Translations under genes and position numbers: made by a program
The notes under the pieces: generated by a model
Seen by the model: the letters and a program-made list of their open reading frames with translations, nothing else
What the model was told of the DNA's origin: nothing
The model's database searches: none
Source of the DNA: an uncultured Collinsella sp.
GTDB lineage: Bacteria; Actinomycetota; Coriobacteriia; Coriobacteriales; Coriobacteriaceae
Direction: 5' to 3'
Length of the DNA stretch: 12,438 nucleotides
Assembly: GCA_900754385.1 (NCBI GenBank)
Contig: CAAECP010000032.1
Span: 1-12,438, forward strand
Part shown: piece after piece, positions 1-6,636 of the stretch
Layout: the number at the start of each line of letters is the position of its first letter
Position numbering within the stretch: the stretch's first letter is position 1

Positions 1-2
1 AC

Positions 3-1283
3 GAGCTGCCTATTCCGCCGAGCCAGATCAACTCCGGTGTCGACGCCGACCTTGAGCGCATCATCCTCAAGTGCATGGAGAAGGATCCGGCAAACCGCTT
101 CCAGACCGCCGACGAGCTGCGTCAGGTGCTCAACAGCTACCTGTCGGGCCGTGCCGTCAACGTCTCCGAGCCCACGCGCATCATCGGTGCCGCGGGCGAC
201 CTGGGCGCCACCAAGACCCGTGAGCTGTCTGACTCCACGCGCGCTATGGTTCGCCCCGTATCGGGCGTAAGCGGACAGACCAACCCCCGCAGCGCCGTCT
301 CGGGTTCCACCGGTTCCTACGAGGTCGATCAGCCCAAGTCCAACAAGAACAAGATTATCGCCGCCGTAGTCGCCGCAATCGCCGTGGTTGGCGTTGTGGT
401 GGCCTTCGCCACCGGGCTCTTTGGGGGCGAGCAGGTTACGGTGCCCGATGTGCTTAACAAGGACCAGCAGACCGCTATCGAGCTGATCAAGGAGGCCGGC
501 CTTGAGGTCGGAACTGTCGACCAGAGCTATAACGACGATGTCGACGAGGGCAAAGTTGCCGAGCAGACCCCCAACGGCAACACCAAGAAGACCAAGGGCA
601 CCAAGGTGAACCTGGTAATCTCCAAGGGCCCCAAGCCCTCCGAAAAGGTTGAGGTTCCCAAACTTGTCGGCCTGACCAAGGACCAAGCAGAAGCCGCACT
701 GGCAAGCGTTGGCCTGAAGGGCAACGCCTCCGAGGAGGCCAACGAGGCTGATGAGGGCCAGGTCTTTGAGCAGGGCACCGAAGCCGGTAAGGAAGTCGCG
801 AAGGGCACGACCATCTCGTACAAGGTCTCGAGCGGCCCGGATACCACGTCCGTCCCCGACCTGACCGACATGACCGAGGCCCAGGCGCGCAACGCCCTCG
901 ACATGGCAGGCTTTGGCGTCGACGTGAGCTACCAGGAGAACGACTCGGTTACCGAGGGCACCGTGATCAGCTGGAACCCCAGCGGCAAGCAGAAGCCCGG
1001 CGCCACGATTACCGTCGTCATCGCCAAGAAGTCCGGCAAGGCCACCGTCCCGAGCAACCTGTACGGCAAGAGCATTTCCGCCGCCGTTACCGCGCTCAAC
1101 AACGCCGGTTTCTATAACATTGGCTTCTGTGACCAGAACGGCAATCCCGTAAGCGGTAACGAGGATGCCACCGTTACGGGCGTCTCCCCCACCGGCAAGC
1201 AGTCCACCGACAGCACGATCACGCTGACGGTCGCACTTTCTGGCTCCACCTCGGGTGACGATTCCGGCACGACGACTAACTAG
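3..1283 (+). CDS. pknB: Ser/Thr protein kinase with four PASTA repeats (PknB/StkP/PrkC type), C-terminal part
   Basis: The gene is cut by the window start; the open frame runs from base 3. The first ~45 visible residues are the end of the kinase C-lobe (LKCMEKDPANRFQTADELRQ, the usual conserved arginine helix). A polar juxtamembrane linker follows, then one hydrophobic membrane segment (about 354-422, KIIAAVVAAIAVVGVVVAFA), then four extracellular PASTA repeats of 65-70 residues (about 429-640, 650-840, 845-1035, 1040-1250), each with a VPDV/VPKL/VPDL/VPSN-like opening. It ends in a Ser/Gly/Thr-rich tail. In this family the cytoplasmic kinase phosphorylates cell-wall and division proteins, and the PASTA repeats bind peptidoglycan fragments or lipid II at the cell surface. 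The N-terminal catalytic residues lie outside the window, so activity cannot be judged. Family assignment is secure; the exact symbol is less so. Confidence 0.95.
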   Translation, partial: ELPIPPSQINSGVDADLERIILKCMEKDPANRFQTADELRQVLNSYLSGRAVNVSEPTRIIGAAGDLGATKTRELSDSTRAMVRPVSGVSGQTNPRSAVSGSTGSYEVDQPKSNKNKIIAAVVAAIAVVGVVVAFATGLFGGEQVTVPDVLNKDQQTAIELIKEAGLEVGTVDQSYNDDVDEGKVAEQTPNGNTKKTKGTKVNLVISKGPKPSEKVEVPKLVGLTKDQAEAALASVGLKGNASEEANEADEGQVFEQGTEAGKEVAKGTTISYKVSSGPDTTSVPDLTDMTEAQARNALDMAGFGVDVSYQENDSVTEGTVISWNPSGKQKPGATITVVIAKKSGKATVPSNLYGKSISAAVTALNNAGFYNIGFCDQNGNPVSGNEDATVTGVSPTGKQSTDSTITLTVALSGSTSGDDSGTTTN

Positions 1284-1333
1284 TCGACAACCCATCACCT
1301 GCAGCGGCTATGGCCGCAAACATATTCGCTCAG

Positions 1334-1372
1334 AAGCGCCCGCTTGCTCCCCGGCAAGCGGGCGCTTTGTTT
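1334..1372 (+). terminator. Rho-independent terminator after the PASTA kinase gene
   Basis: A perfect 12 bp stem (GCGCCCGCTTGC at 1336-1347, complement at 1354-1365) with a 6-base loop, extended by AA/TT to 14 bp and followed by TTTGTTT. It lies 50 bases after the kinase stop codon. Confidence 0.9.
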
Positions 1373-1389
1373 ATCGACAGGCCAGGGCT

Positions 1390-1425
1390 CCATAGCAACA
1401 CAAAGAGGCCCGCAAAAACAAGCCT
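1390..1425 (-). terminator. Possible weak terminator after the small minus-strand gene
   Basis: Reading the minus strand past 1461, a GAGGC/GCCTC stem with a 12-base loop is followed by TTTGTG. The stem is only 5 bp, so this is weak. Confidence 0.3.
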
Positions 1426-1460
1426 CCCAGGTGACAACAGAATATGTAATGCAGTAATTA

Positions 1461-1658
1461 CTAGCCGCAGAACTTCACCATGGTCTCGACCACGAGCTTC
1501 TCGGAGTTGAGCTGCTGTATCATGATGCCCTGCTGGAACAGCGGGATGTTGGCGCGCGTGCGCTCCGGATCGGAGTGCTCGACGAACTCCTTCTTATCCA
1601 AGGTGCAGACCGAGCGCGACAAAACGACTTCGAAGCGACCCATTACGGCATCGCGCAT
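1461..1658 (-). CDS. Small unrecognised protein (60-65 aa)
   Basis: I do not recognise this protein. Support for coding is codon use: nearly every third position is G or C, with AAG, GAG, CTC, CAG and TTC used almost exclusively, as in the neighbouring genes. The opposite-strand frame over the same bases lacks this pattern. The product is mixed-charge and soluble, with two cysteines (CTLDKKEF and a final KFCG) and no membrane segment or signal peptide. An in-frame stop at 1662-1664 limits the start to ATG at 1658 or ATG at 1643; neither has a clear Shine-Dalgarno, so the start is uncertain and the gene may be leaderless or a 5'-truncated remnant. It diverges from the LacI gene, and the LacI-type palindrome at 1672-1687 lies between them, so it could be co-regulated. 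Confidence 0.5.
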   Translation of the reverse strand: MRDAVMGRFEVVLSRSVCTLDKKEFVEHSDPERTRANIPLFQQGIMIQQLNSEKLVVETMVKFCG

Positions 1659-1662
1659 GCGC

Positions 1663-1668
1663 TACAAT
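1663..1668 (+). promoter_or_regulatory. Candidate -10 element of the LacI-family gene
   Basis: TACAAT lies 43 bases before the LacI start codon and directly before the palindrome at 1672-1687. No good -35 is seen at 16-18 bases upstream, so only the -10 is proposed. Confidence 0.4.
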
Positions 1669-1671
1669 CTC

Positions 1672-1687
1672 GGTTAATCTGTTAACC
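1672..1687. promoter_or_regulatory. LacI-type operator candidate O1 (autoregulatory)
   Basis: GGTTAATCTGTTAACC is an inverted repeat with 6 bp arms (GGTTAA/TTAACC). It sits just after a TACAAT -10, near the expected transcription start of the LacI gene, as expected for self-repression. It shares the TTAATC..TT.ACC pattern with candidates at 4065, 4099, 5137 and 7795. Confidence 0.65.
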
Positions 1688-1700
1688 ACCCGAAAGCAGC

Positions 1701-1706
1701 AGGAGG
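1701..1706 (+). promoter_or_regulatory. Ribosome binding site of the LacI-family gene
   Basis: A full AGGAGG lies four bases before ATG 1711 and fixes that start. Confidence 0.85.
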
Positions 1707-1710
1707 CCCC

Positions 1711-2721
1711 ATGCCCACACCAGGCAAGCGCCCATCCATGCGCCAGATTGCCGTCGCGGCCGGCGTATCCGTCGCCACGGTCTCCCACGTCATCAACGGC
1801 AGCGGCCGTTTTTCCGAAGACACCCGCAAACGCGTGGAAGCCGCCCTAAAGGAATACGGCTACGTCACGAACATGGCGGCGAAGAGCCTCCGTATGGCCC
1901 AGTCCCGGACCATCGGCATGATCGTGCCGGACATCTCCAACGACTTCTTTTCCAAGATCGCCCTGCATGTGGAGCGCGAGCTGGCAACCGAGGACTACTC
2001 GGTCTTTGTTTGCAACAGCGCCAATGACCCCGCCCGCGAGCGTGACTACTTCCGCACGCTGGCAAGCAAGCAGGCCGACGGTATCATCTGTATCTCCGGC
2101 CTGCGCAGGCTCGACGGCGAGTTCGTCCCCCACGGAATCCCCGTGGTCTGCATCGACCGTGCGCCCGAAAACGACCTCGGTTTCCCACACGTGGGCTCCG
2201 ACAACATCGGCGGTGGCTACATGGCGACCGAGCACCTCATCGAGCGCGGCTGCAAGGACATCCTGAGCATCTCGAGTTTTACCGCCAACTACCCCGGCAA
2301 CGAGCGCCAGATGGGCTACGAGCGGGCGCTCGCCGCGCACGGAATGCCGCTACGCCGCGACTACCAGCTGTTTGTCTCGGGTAAGCAGCCGAGCATCATC
2401 GAGTCGGAAGAGCTCGTGACCGACTTCCTCTCCACGGGCTACCCCGTCGACGGCGTCTTCGCCCATAGCGACCACGCAGCCGTGGGCGCGCTGCGTGCGC
2501 TCGTTGCCGCCGGCAAGCGCGTACCCGAAGACGTCCGTCTCATCGGCTTCGACGATTCCGTTTACGCGCAGCTTCCGACGCCGCAAATCAGCACCATCCG
2601 CCGCTTCCCCGAGCGCCTCGCGCACGAGGGATGTCAGGCCCTGCTCGCCCTGCTGCGCGGCGAAGAGCCCGAGATGGAGACGCTTGTCCCCGTTAAGCTC
2701 GTGCAACGCGCGAGCAGCTAG
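1711..2721 (+). CDS. LacI/GalR-family transcriptional repressor of the sugar locus
   Basis: 336 aa, the usual family length. The N-terminus is a classic LacI helix-turn-helix plus hinge helix (MRQIAVAAGVSVATVSHVIN, then EYGYVTNMAAKSLRM). A periplasmic-binding-protein-like sensor domain follows from about residue 65 (TIGMIVPDISNDFF, ADGIICISG, PVVCIDRAP, GFDDS) and ends near PVKLVQRASS. Such proteins release their operator on binding a sugar or sugar phosphate. The start is set by an AGGAGG. It lies convergent to the rpiB/alsE pair and shares a terminator with it. A palindrome in its own promoter recurs upstream of alsE, of deoR and of the isomerase/PTS operon, so its likely targets are all of these and itself. 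The inducer is unknown; allose, allulose or their 6-phosphates are guesses from the neighbours. Confidence 0.93.
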   Translation: MPTPGKRPSMRQIAVAAGVSVATVSHVINGSGRFSEDTRKRVEAALKEYGYVTNMAAKSLRMAQSRTIGMIVPDISNDFFSKIALHVERELATEDYSVFVCNSANDPARERDYFRTLASKQADGIICISGLRRLDGEFVPHGIPVVCIDRAPENDLGFPHVGSDNIGGGYMATEHLIERGCKDILSISSFTANYPGNERQMGYERALAAHGMPLRRDYQLFVSGKQPSIIESEELVTDFLSTGYPVDGVFAHSDHAAVGALRALVAAGKRVPEDVRLIGFDDSVYAQLPTPQISTIRRFPERLAHEGCQALLALLRGEEPEMETLVPVKLVQRASS

Positions 2722-2784
2722 ACAGCGGGCAGCGAATAGCCGCGTTTTTCTCTCGCATGTGCTCTATCCCACGCGCGACATGCA

Positions 2785-2817
2785 AAAAGCCCGCCACCAC
2801 ACGGGTGACGGGCTTTT
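2785..2817. terminator. Bidirectional terminator between LacI gene and rpiB
   Basis: AAAAGCCCG (2785-2793) pairs with CGGGCTTTT (2809-2817), with an inner CACC/GGTG extension. A-rich and T-rich flanks on either side suit both the plus-strand LacI transcript and the minus-strand rpiB transcript. Confidence 0.88.
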
Positions 2818-2820
2818 CCG

Positions 2821-3297
2821 CTACCAGCCGCGTGCTTCCTCCGCACGTACGAGCTGACGAGCCTCGATCTGGCGAATCATATCGATGCGTCGCTGGTGAC
2901 GGCCGCCCTCGAACTCGCCGGTGAGCCAGGCGTCGACAATCATTTTGGCCAGCTCGATGCCTACCACACGAGCACCAAATGCGAGCATGTTGGTGTTGTT
3001 GTGCTCGCGCGACAGGCGAGCGGAATACGGCTCAGAGCAGGTGCAGCAACGGATACCGCGCACCTTGTTGGCGGCAAGCGAGATGCCCACACCCGTACCG
3101 CAGATAACGATACCGCGATCAACCTCGCCGGACATGACAGCGTCCGCCACGGCCTCACCCGCGATGGGATAGTCAAAGCGCTCGGTGCTGTCCGTACCGA
3201 AGTTCACGACTTCGTAGCCGTACTTCTCCTGGATATACGCCGTGATGGCTTCCTTGTACTCGACTGCGACGTGGTCGTTTCCAATACCGATCTTCAA
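2821..3297 (-). CDS. rpiB: RpiB/AlsI-type sugar-phosphate isomerase (ribose-5-P or allose-6-P isomerase)
   Basis: 158 aa, slightly longer than the ~150 typical of RpiB. It closely matches E. coli RpiB in pattern: GNDHVAVEYK near the start, the catalytic ICGTGVGIS block with Cys66 and Thr68, CSEPYSARLSREHNNTN with His99, and EGGRHQRRI with Arg133/His134/Arg137. RpiB proteins interconvert ribose-5-P and ribulose-5-P, and the E. coli enzyme also isomerises allose-6-P to allulose-6-P. Placement downstream of an alsE-like epimerase favours the allose-6-P role, but sequence alone cannot separate the two. The start is TTG at 3297, preceded by AAAGGGG with a 6-base spacer; no ATG fits. It is second in an operon, 72 bases after alsE. 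Confidence 0.93.
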   Translation of the reverse strand: MKIGIGNDHVAVEYKEAITAYIQEKYGYEVVNFGTDSTERFDYPIAGEAVADAVMSGEVDRGIVICGTGVGISLAANKVRGIRCCTCSEPYSARLSREHNNTNMLAFGARVVGIELAKMIVDAWLTGEFEGGRHQRRIDMIRQIEARQLVRAEEARGW

Positions 3298-3369
3298 AAG
3301 AGACCCCTTTCCATAAGAACCATTCGCGCATGCCGCGCGCTCAATCCGTCCTAATTCGCCGTTCCGCTT

Positions 3370-4023
3370 CTAATACACCTCGCCGGCGCGCAAACGGCGC
3401 AGACACTCCTCGTAACCAGCGTCCTTGCCAAACAGCGCACTGGTGCCCAGGATAAATCCGTCCGCGCCAATGGCGGACAGGTCGCGCACGCGCTCGGGCG
3501 AGCAGGCGCCGTCGATCATGAGCTTGAAGCCAAAGCGCTCCTTCAGCGCGGCAAGGCGACGCACCTTGTCGTTCGTGAACTCGATAAAGCTCTGACCGGC
3601 AAAACCCGGATTCACCGTCATGACCATCACGTAATCGCAGAGGTTCAACATCTCCTCGATCTCGGAGATAGAGGTGTCGGGGTTCACGGCGATACCGGCG
3701 CTCTTGCCGAGGGACTTAATCGCGGCGAGTGTCTTGACCACGTAACGCTCGGACTCCGGATGGATATAGATGATGTCCGCGCCGGCGGAGGCGAAAAGTT
3801 CAACCTTGCTGGCAGGATTCTCGACCATAAGGTGCACGTCGACGAGCTTGTTGGTGGCAGCTCGCACGGCCTTGATGTCTTCGAGACCCATGGCGAAATT
3901 GGGAACGAAACTGCCGTCCATCACGTCGCAATGGAAGATGTCGATGCCGGCGGCGTCGAGATCCTCGACGGTCGCACGCAGATTGCCGTAGTCGGCGCAC
4001 ATGAGACTGGGGCAGAGCAGCAT
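3370..4023 (-). CDS. alsE: Ribulose-phosphate 3-epimerase family, closest in motifs to D-allulose-6-phosphate 3-epimerase
   Basis: 217 aa TIM barrel of the RPE/AlsE family. Expected metal and catalytic positions are visible: His31 and Asp33 (FHCDVMDG), His64 (DVHLMVE), Asp171 (MIDGA), plus Ser6. Features that lean to AlsE rather than housekeeping Rpe are SLMC near the N-terminus, IHPES, MTVNPGFAGQSFI and ILGTSALFG; Rpe usually has MSVNPGFGGQ. AlsE converts allulose-6-P to fructose-6-P; Rpe converts ribulose-5-P to xylulose-5-P. The start is firm: AAGGAG six bases before ATG 4023. It is first gene of an operon with rpiB, and two tandem LacI-type operator candidates lie 42-91 bases upstream. 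The family is certain; allulose specificity is an inference. Confidence 0.9.
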   Translation of the reverse strand: MLLCPSLMCADYGNLRATVEDLDAAGIDIFHCDVMDGSFVPNFAMGLEDIKAVRAATNKLVDVHLMVENPASKVELFASAGADIIYIHPESERYVVKTLAAIKSLGKSAGIAVNPDTSISEIEEMLNLCDYVMVMTVNPGFAGQSFIEFTNDKVRRLAALKERFGFKLMIDGACSPERVRDLSAIGADGFILGTSALFGKDAGYEECLRRLRAGEVY

Positions 4024-4033
4024 AGTGAACTCC

Positions 4034-4063
4034 TTATCTGCTCGGTGATTATCTACTCGGTGG
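4034..4063. repeat. Short tandem repeat (2 x 15 bp) in the alsE leader
   Basis: TTATCTGCTCGGTGA (4034-4048) is followed at once by TTATCTACTCGGTGG (4049-4063), 13 of 15 bases identical. The second unit carries the proposed -10 on the minus strand, and the first abuts the alsE ribosome binding site. Confidence 0.6.
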
Positions 4064-4064
4064 T

Positions 4065-4080
4065 AATTAATCGTTTAACC
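4065..4080. promoter_or_regulatory. LacI-type operator candidate O2 upstream of alsE
   Basis: AATTAATCGTTTAACC has a central CG like classic LacI-family operators. On the minus strand its TTAAAC lies 17 bases before TAGATA (4055-4050), so it would overlap the -35 region of a weak promoter for alsE-rpiB. Confidence 0.65.
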
Positions 4081-4098
4081 TTTATCTACAGTCTGGCT

Positions 4099-4114
4099 GA
4101 TTAATCGTTTAACC
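4099..4114. promoter_or_regulatory. LacI-type operator candidate O3 upstream of alsE
   Basis: GATTAATCGTTTAACC differs from O2 in a single base and lies exactly 34 bp further upstream. Its TTAAAC is again followed by TAGATA (4088-4083) after 18 bases. A further half-site TGTTAACC follows at 4119-4126. Confidence 0.65.
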
Positions 4115-4288
4115 ACGTTGTTAACCTGCAGGCTTTTCCAGATTCACAACGTTGCCATATTTGCCTATCTAGCTGGTATCATGCAGGAGCCCGCACCACG
4201 AAACGCTGTCGTATTCCCTAGGAAGAAATCCCGCTACGCGGACAGCAGCAGCCAGGGGCCGCAATCCGCAGACCTGAGCCAGGACCCC

Positions 4289-5032
4289 CTACGCTCCAGG
4301 CGTGATCAGGCGCGCGCACTGGGCGATCTTCTCGTCATAGGACTCCGCGATAATCGACACACCATCGAACCCAAACGCGCGAACATTCGAGAACTGATGG
4401 AACTTCGAGCTGTCGCACAGCACGTACGCCTTATTCGAATTCTCGCGCACGATGCGCTTCTTCGCCGCCTCAACGTAGGAGGGCGTCATGACGCCGCGGT
4501 CCTCGTCAATCGCGTTGGTCCCGATAAACGCCTTATCGAAGTACAGATCGCGCAGGATCGATTCGGTCATAGAACCGCAGAACGAGGAGTTCACATAGTT
4601 GAACTCGCCACCCACCACGATGAGCTGGGCGCGCGTCTCGCTCTTAATCAGGCACGCCGAGGCATCCGTCGTGTAAATTGTCACGTCGCGGTCGAGCAGC
4701 AGACGCAGCAGCGCCGTGCAGGTGGAACCCGAGTCCAAGTAGAGCGTGTCCCCGTCCTCAACAAAACGCAAGGCGACTTGGGCAATCTGTTCCTTCTCAC
4801 TCCCGTGTAGGCCCGAACGCGTCGAGATACTCACCTCGTGGACAGCCGAGAGGAGCCTCACCGCGCCGCCCGAAAGATGCTCAACCTTGCCAAGCGCCTC
4901 CAGCTCCTTGAGGTCGCGACGTAGCGTCGAAATAGAGACGCCCGGCAGCTCCTCCTGCAGCTCGGAAATCCTCGCGAGGCCCGACTTCTGCAGGCACTCT
5001 ACAATTCGCTCCTGGCGCTCATACGGAATCAT
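4289..5032 (-). CDS. DeoR-family transcriptional regulator of sugar metabolism
   Basis: 247 aa, normal for the family. An N-terminal winged helix-turn-helix (YERQERIVECLQKSG, ISELQEELPGVSISTLRRDL, LEALGKVEHLSGGAV) is followed by the DeoR sensor domain, a ribose-5-P-isomerase-like fold that binds sugar phosphates (GDTLYLDSGSTC, IYTTDASAC, VVGGEF, DKAFIGTNAI, AYVLCDSSKF). The start is ATG 5032, because GGAGAGG lies 8 bases upstream. The frame stays open much further upstream, but that stretch has no family similarity and no good ribosome site. It lies 224 bases downstream of the PTS gene on the same strand, so it may be read both from that operon and from its own promoter. It is the second regulator of the locus; its likely target is the isomerase/PTS promoter. 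Confidence 0.9.
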   Translation of the reverse strand: MIPYERQERIVECLQKSGLARISELQEELPGVSISTLRRDLKELEALGKVEHLSGGAVRLLSAVHEVSISTRSGLHGSEKEQIAQVALRFVEDGDTLYLDSGSTCTALLRLLLDRDVTIYTTDASACLIKSETRAQLIVVGGEFNYVNSSFCGSMTESILRDLYFDKAFIGTNAIDEDRGVMTPSYVEAAKKRIVRENSNKAYVLCDSSKFHQFSNVRAFGFDGVSIIAESYDEKIAQCARLITPGA

Positions 5033-5136
5033 ATTGGGAACCTCTCCAAACCACTCTGCTTCACGCTCGTTCATTTCTTTTCGAAAAGTGTAACGCACAA
5101 GCAGAATAGCGGCCGCCACCTGTTGCGATGACGACC

Positions 5137-5152
5137 GCTTAATCGATTGACC
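5137..5152. promoter_or_regulatory. LacI-type operator candidate O4 upstream of deoR
   Basis: GCTTAATCGATTGACC; on the minus strand GGTCAATCGATTAAGC. It has a central CG and half-sites close to GGTTAATC, matching the set found upstream of lacI-type gene, alsE and the isomerase. Confidence 0.5.
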
Positions 5153-5158
5153 TACCCT

Positions 5159-5179
5159 CTCGTTCACAATTTGAACGAG
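5159..5179. promoter_or_regulatory. Palindrome upstream of deoR, possible DeoR-family operator
   Basis: CTCGTTCA and TGAACGAG are perfect 8 bp arms around CAATT. The place is right for autoregulation of the DeoR gene, but no second copy supports it. Confidence 0.4.
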
Positions 5180-5256
5180 GTTGACACACCTCGCGTAAGC
5201 GCGACGCTCTTCAAGCGAAGAGAACGACCCTAGGAGAGGCGGCGCATCCGGGGCTC

Positions 5257-6633
5257 TTAGGCGAGCTGATCCTCCTTGCCGGTGAAGGCGAAGGCAAGAA
5301 CACCGGCCACGACGGCGGAAATGAGCATGCCGACCATAGCCCAAGCGAAGTTCATGGGGTCGGAACTCACGAAAGCCGGGAACGTAGTGACGGAACCGAA
5401 GGTGAACGCAGTGGTGACGACCTTCATGATACCGAGGAACGCGCCGCCGACGGCACCGCCGATGATCTGCGCAAGCCAGACCTTCTTGTTCTTCACGAGC
5501 ATACCGAACAGCGTGGGCTCGATGATGGCGGACAGGGCGATCGATACGACACCGGTCATCGCGAAGCTCTTGAGCTTCTGGTCGCGGGCCTTGAGGAACA
5601 CGCCGAAGGCGCAGCCGATAACGGCGAAGTTGCAGGCGAAGGTGAAGGGGCAGATGTAGTCGAAGCCGTTCTGAGCGATGTTGTTGATCATGATGGGGTT
5701 CACGGCCCAGTGGATGCCCATGGACACCAGCACGGACCAGCCGCCGCCAACCAGCACGCCGGCGAACACGGAGCTGCGCTCGATCAGCCAGTTGACCACG
5801 AAGGCGATGGCCTCACCAGCGTAGACGCCCAGGGGACCGATGACGAGCATGGTGAGCGGAACCATAACGATCAGGGAGATGGCGGGCAGCACGACGAGCT
5901 TGAGCATCTCGGAAACGTGCTCATCGAGCCACTTGTACAGGTACGAGTAGACCCAGACAGACAAGATGGCAGGGATAACCGTGGAGTTGTAGTTCATGAG
6001 AACCACGGGGATGCCGAAGAAGTCCGTCATGGCGCCGTTGCCCGCGTCGCCCATGAGGGCGATGAAGTCCGGGTAGAGCAGGCACGCGCCGAGCAGCGCC
6101 GACAGGTACGGGCTCGCGCCGAAGCGCTTGCCGGCGGAGAAGCCGAGCAGCACGGGCAGGAAGTAGAACACGCTCATGGCCAGGGTGTACAGGATGGTGT
6201 AGGTACCCGTGCCCTCAGCGATGATGCCGAGCTGGGCGGCCAGGATAACGAAGCCGCGCAGGATACCGGAGCCGGCCATGGCGGGCAGCAGCGGGGCAAA
6301 GATGCCGGAGATCGCGGAGAAGACTTGGCTGACGATGCTCTCGCCCTCGTCCTTGGTAGCAGCGGAGATTTCCACGCCCGAACCCTTGACCAGCGGCTCA
6401 AACTTCTCGTACAGCTTCGGGACCTCAGTGCCGATGAGAACCTGGTACTGACCGGCCTTGTTCAGCGTGTTCACAACGCCTTCGACTTCCTTGACCGCAG
6501 CGTCGTCGCAAGCCGCGTCGTCTTTGAGATTGAGGCGCAGGCGCGTCGCGCAGTGCGTCATGCCCGAGATGTTCTCGGGACCACCGACGGCGTCCAGAAT
6601 CCCCTGAGCCATCGCGTTCCAGTCGCGTTTCAT
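5257..6633 (-). CDS. PTS EIIBC sugar permease, glucose/beta-glucoside superfamily
   Basis: 458 aa inner-membrane transporter that imports a sugar and phosphorylates it on entry. The EIIB domain is N-terminal (residues 1-85), with the phosphorylated Cys28 in MTHCATRLRLNLKD. The EIIC domain follows (about 105-450), with about ten hydrophobic segments and family motifs LPAMAGSGILRG, HWAVNPIMINNIAQNG, DYICPFTFACNFA and AIIEPTLFGM; the last corresponds to the GITEP sugar-site motif, with G and T both replaced. There is no EIIA domain, so a separate EIIA must supply the phosphate. The start is firm: GGGGAGG six bases before ATG 6633. It begins 3 bases after the isomerase stop codon (TAACCAATG), so the two are translationally coupled. 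The neighbours suggest an aldohexose such as allose or a ketohexose such as allulose; specificity cannot be read from sequence. Confidence 0.93.
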   Translation of the reverse strand: MKRDWNAMAQGILDAVGGPENISGMTHCATRLRLNLKDDAACDDAAVKEVEGVVNTLNKAGQYQVLIGTEVPKLYEKFEPLVKGSGVEISAATKDEGESIVSQVFSAISGIFAPLLPAMAGSGILRGFVILAAQLGIIAEGTGTYTILYTLAMSVFYFLPVLLGFSAGKRFGASPYLSALLGACLLYPDFIALMGDAGNGAMTDFFGIPVVLMNYNSTVIPAILSVWVYSYLYKWLDEHVSEMLKLVVLPAISLIVMVPLTMLVIGPLGVYAGEAIAFVVNWLIERSSVFAGVLVGGGWSVLVSMGIHWAVNPIMINNIAQNGFDYICPFTFACNFAVIGCAFGVFLKARDQKLKSFAMTGVVSIALSAIIEPTLFGMLVKNKKVWLAQIIGGAVGGAFLGIMKVVTTAFTFGSVTTFPAFVSSDPMNFAWAMVGMLISAVVAGVLAFAFTGKEDQLA

Positions 6634-6636
6634 TGG

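Larger units (their letters stand above)
5033..5256 (-). promoter_or_regulatory. Intergenic control region between PTS gene and deoR
   Basis: This 224-base gap holds three stem-loops or palindromes: CTCTTC/GAAGAG (5207-5222), TCGCG/CGCGA (5191-5204) and an 8 bp inverted repeat CTCGTTCA/TGAACGAG with a 5-base centre (5159-5179). It also holds a LacI-type operator candidate at 5137-5152. None of the hairpins is followed by a T-run on the minus strand, so they look like operators or RNA processing sites, not terminators. I see no convincing -35/-10 pair. Confidence 0.5.

Noticed and set aside
1480..1677. 65 aa plus-strand open frame
   Set aside because: The opposite minus-strand frame has the genome's typical codon pattern; this one does not.
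4118..4810. 230 aa plus-strand open frame
   Set aside because: It is largely antisense to the DeoR gene and starts in the alsE control region.
5171..5200. TTGACA on the plus strand as a promoter
   Set aside because: No -10 at proper spacing and no plus-strand gene follows.
5033..5344. N-terminal extension of the DeoR protein by about 100 residues
   Set aside because: The extension overlaps the PTS gene end, has no DeoR similarity, and a GGAGAGG site precedes ATG 5032.
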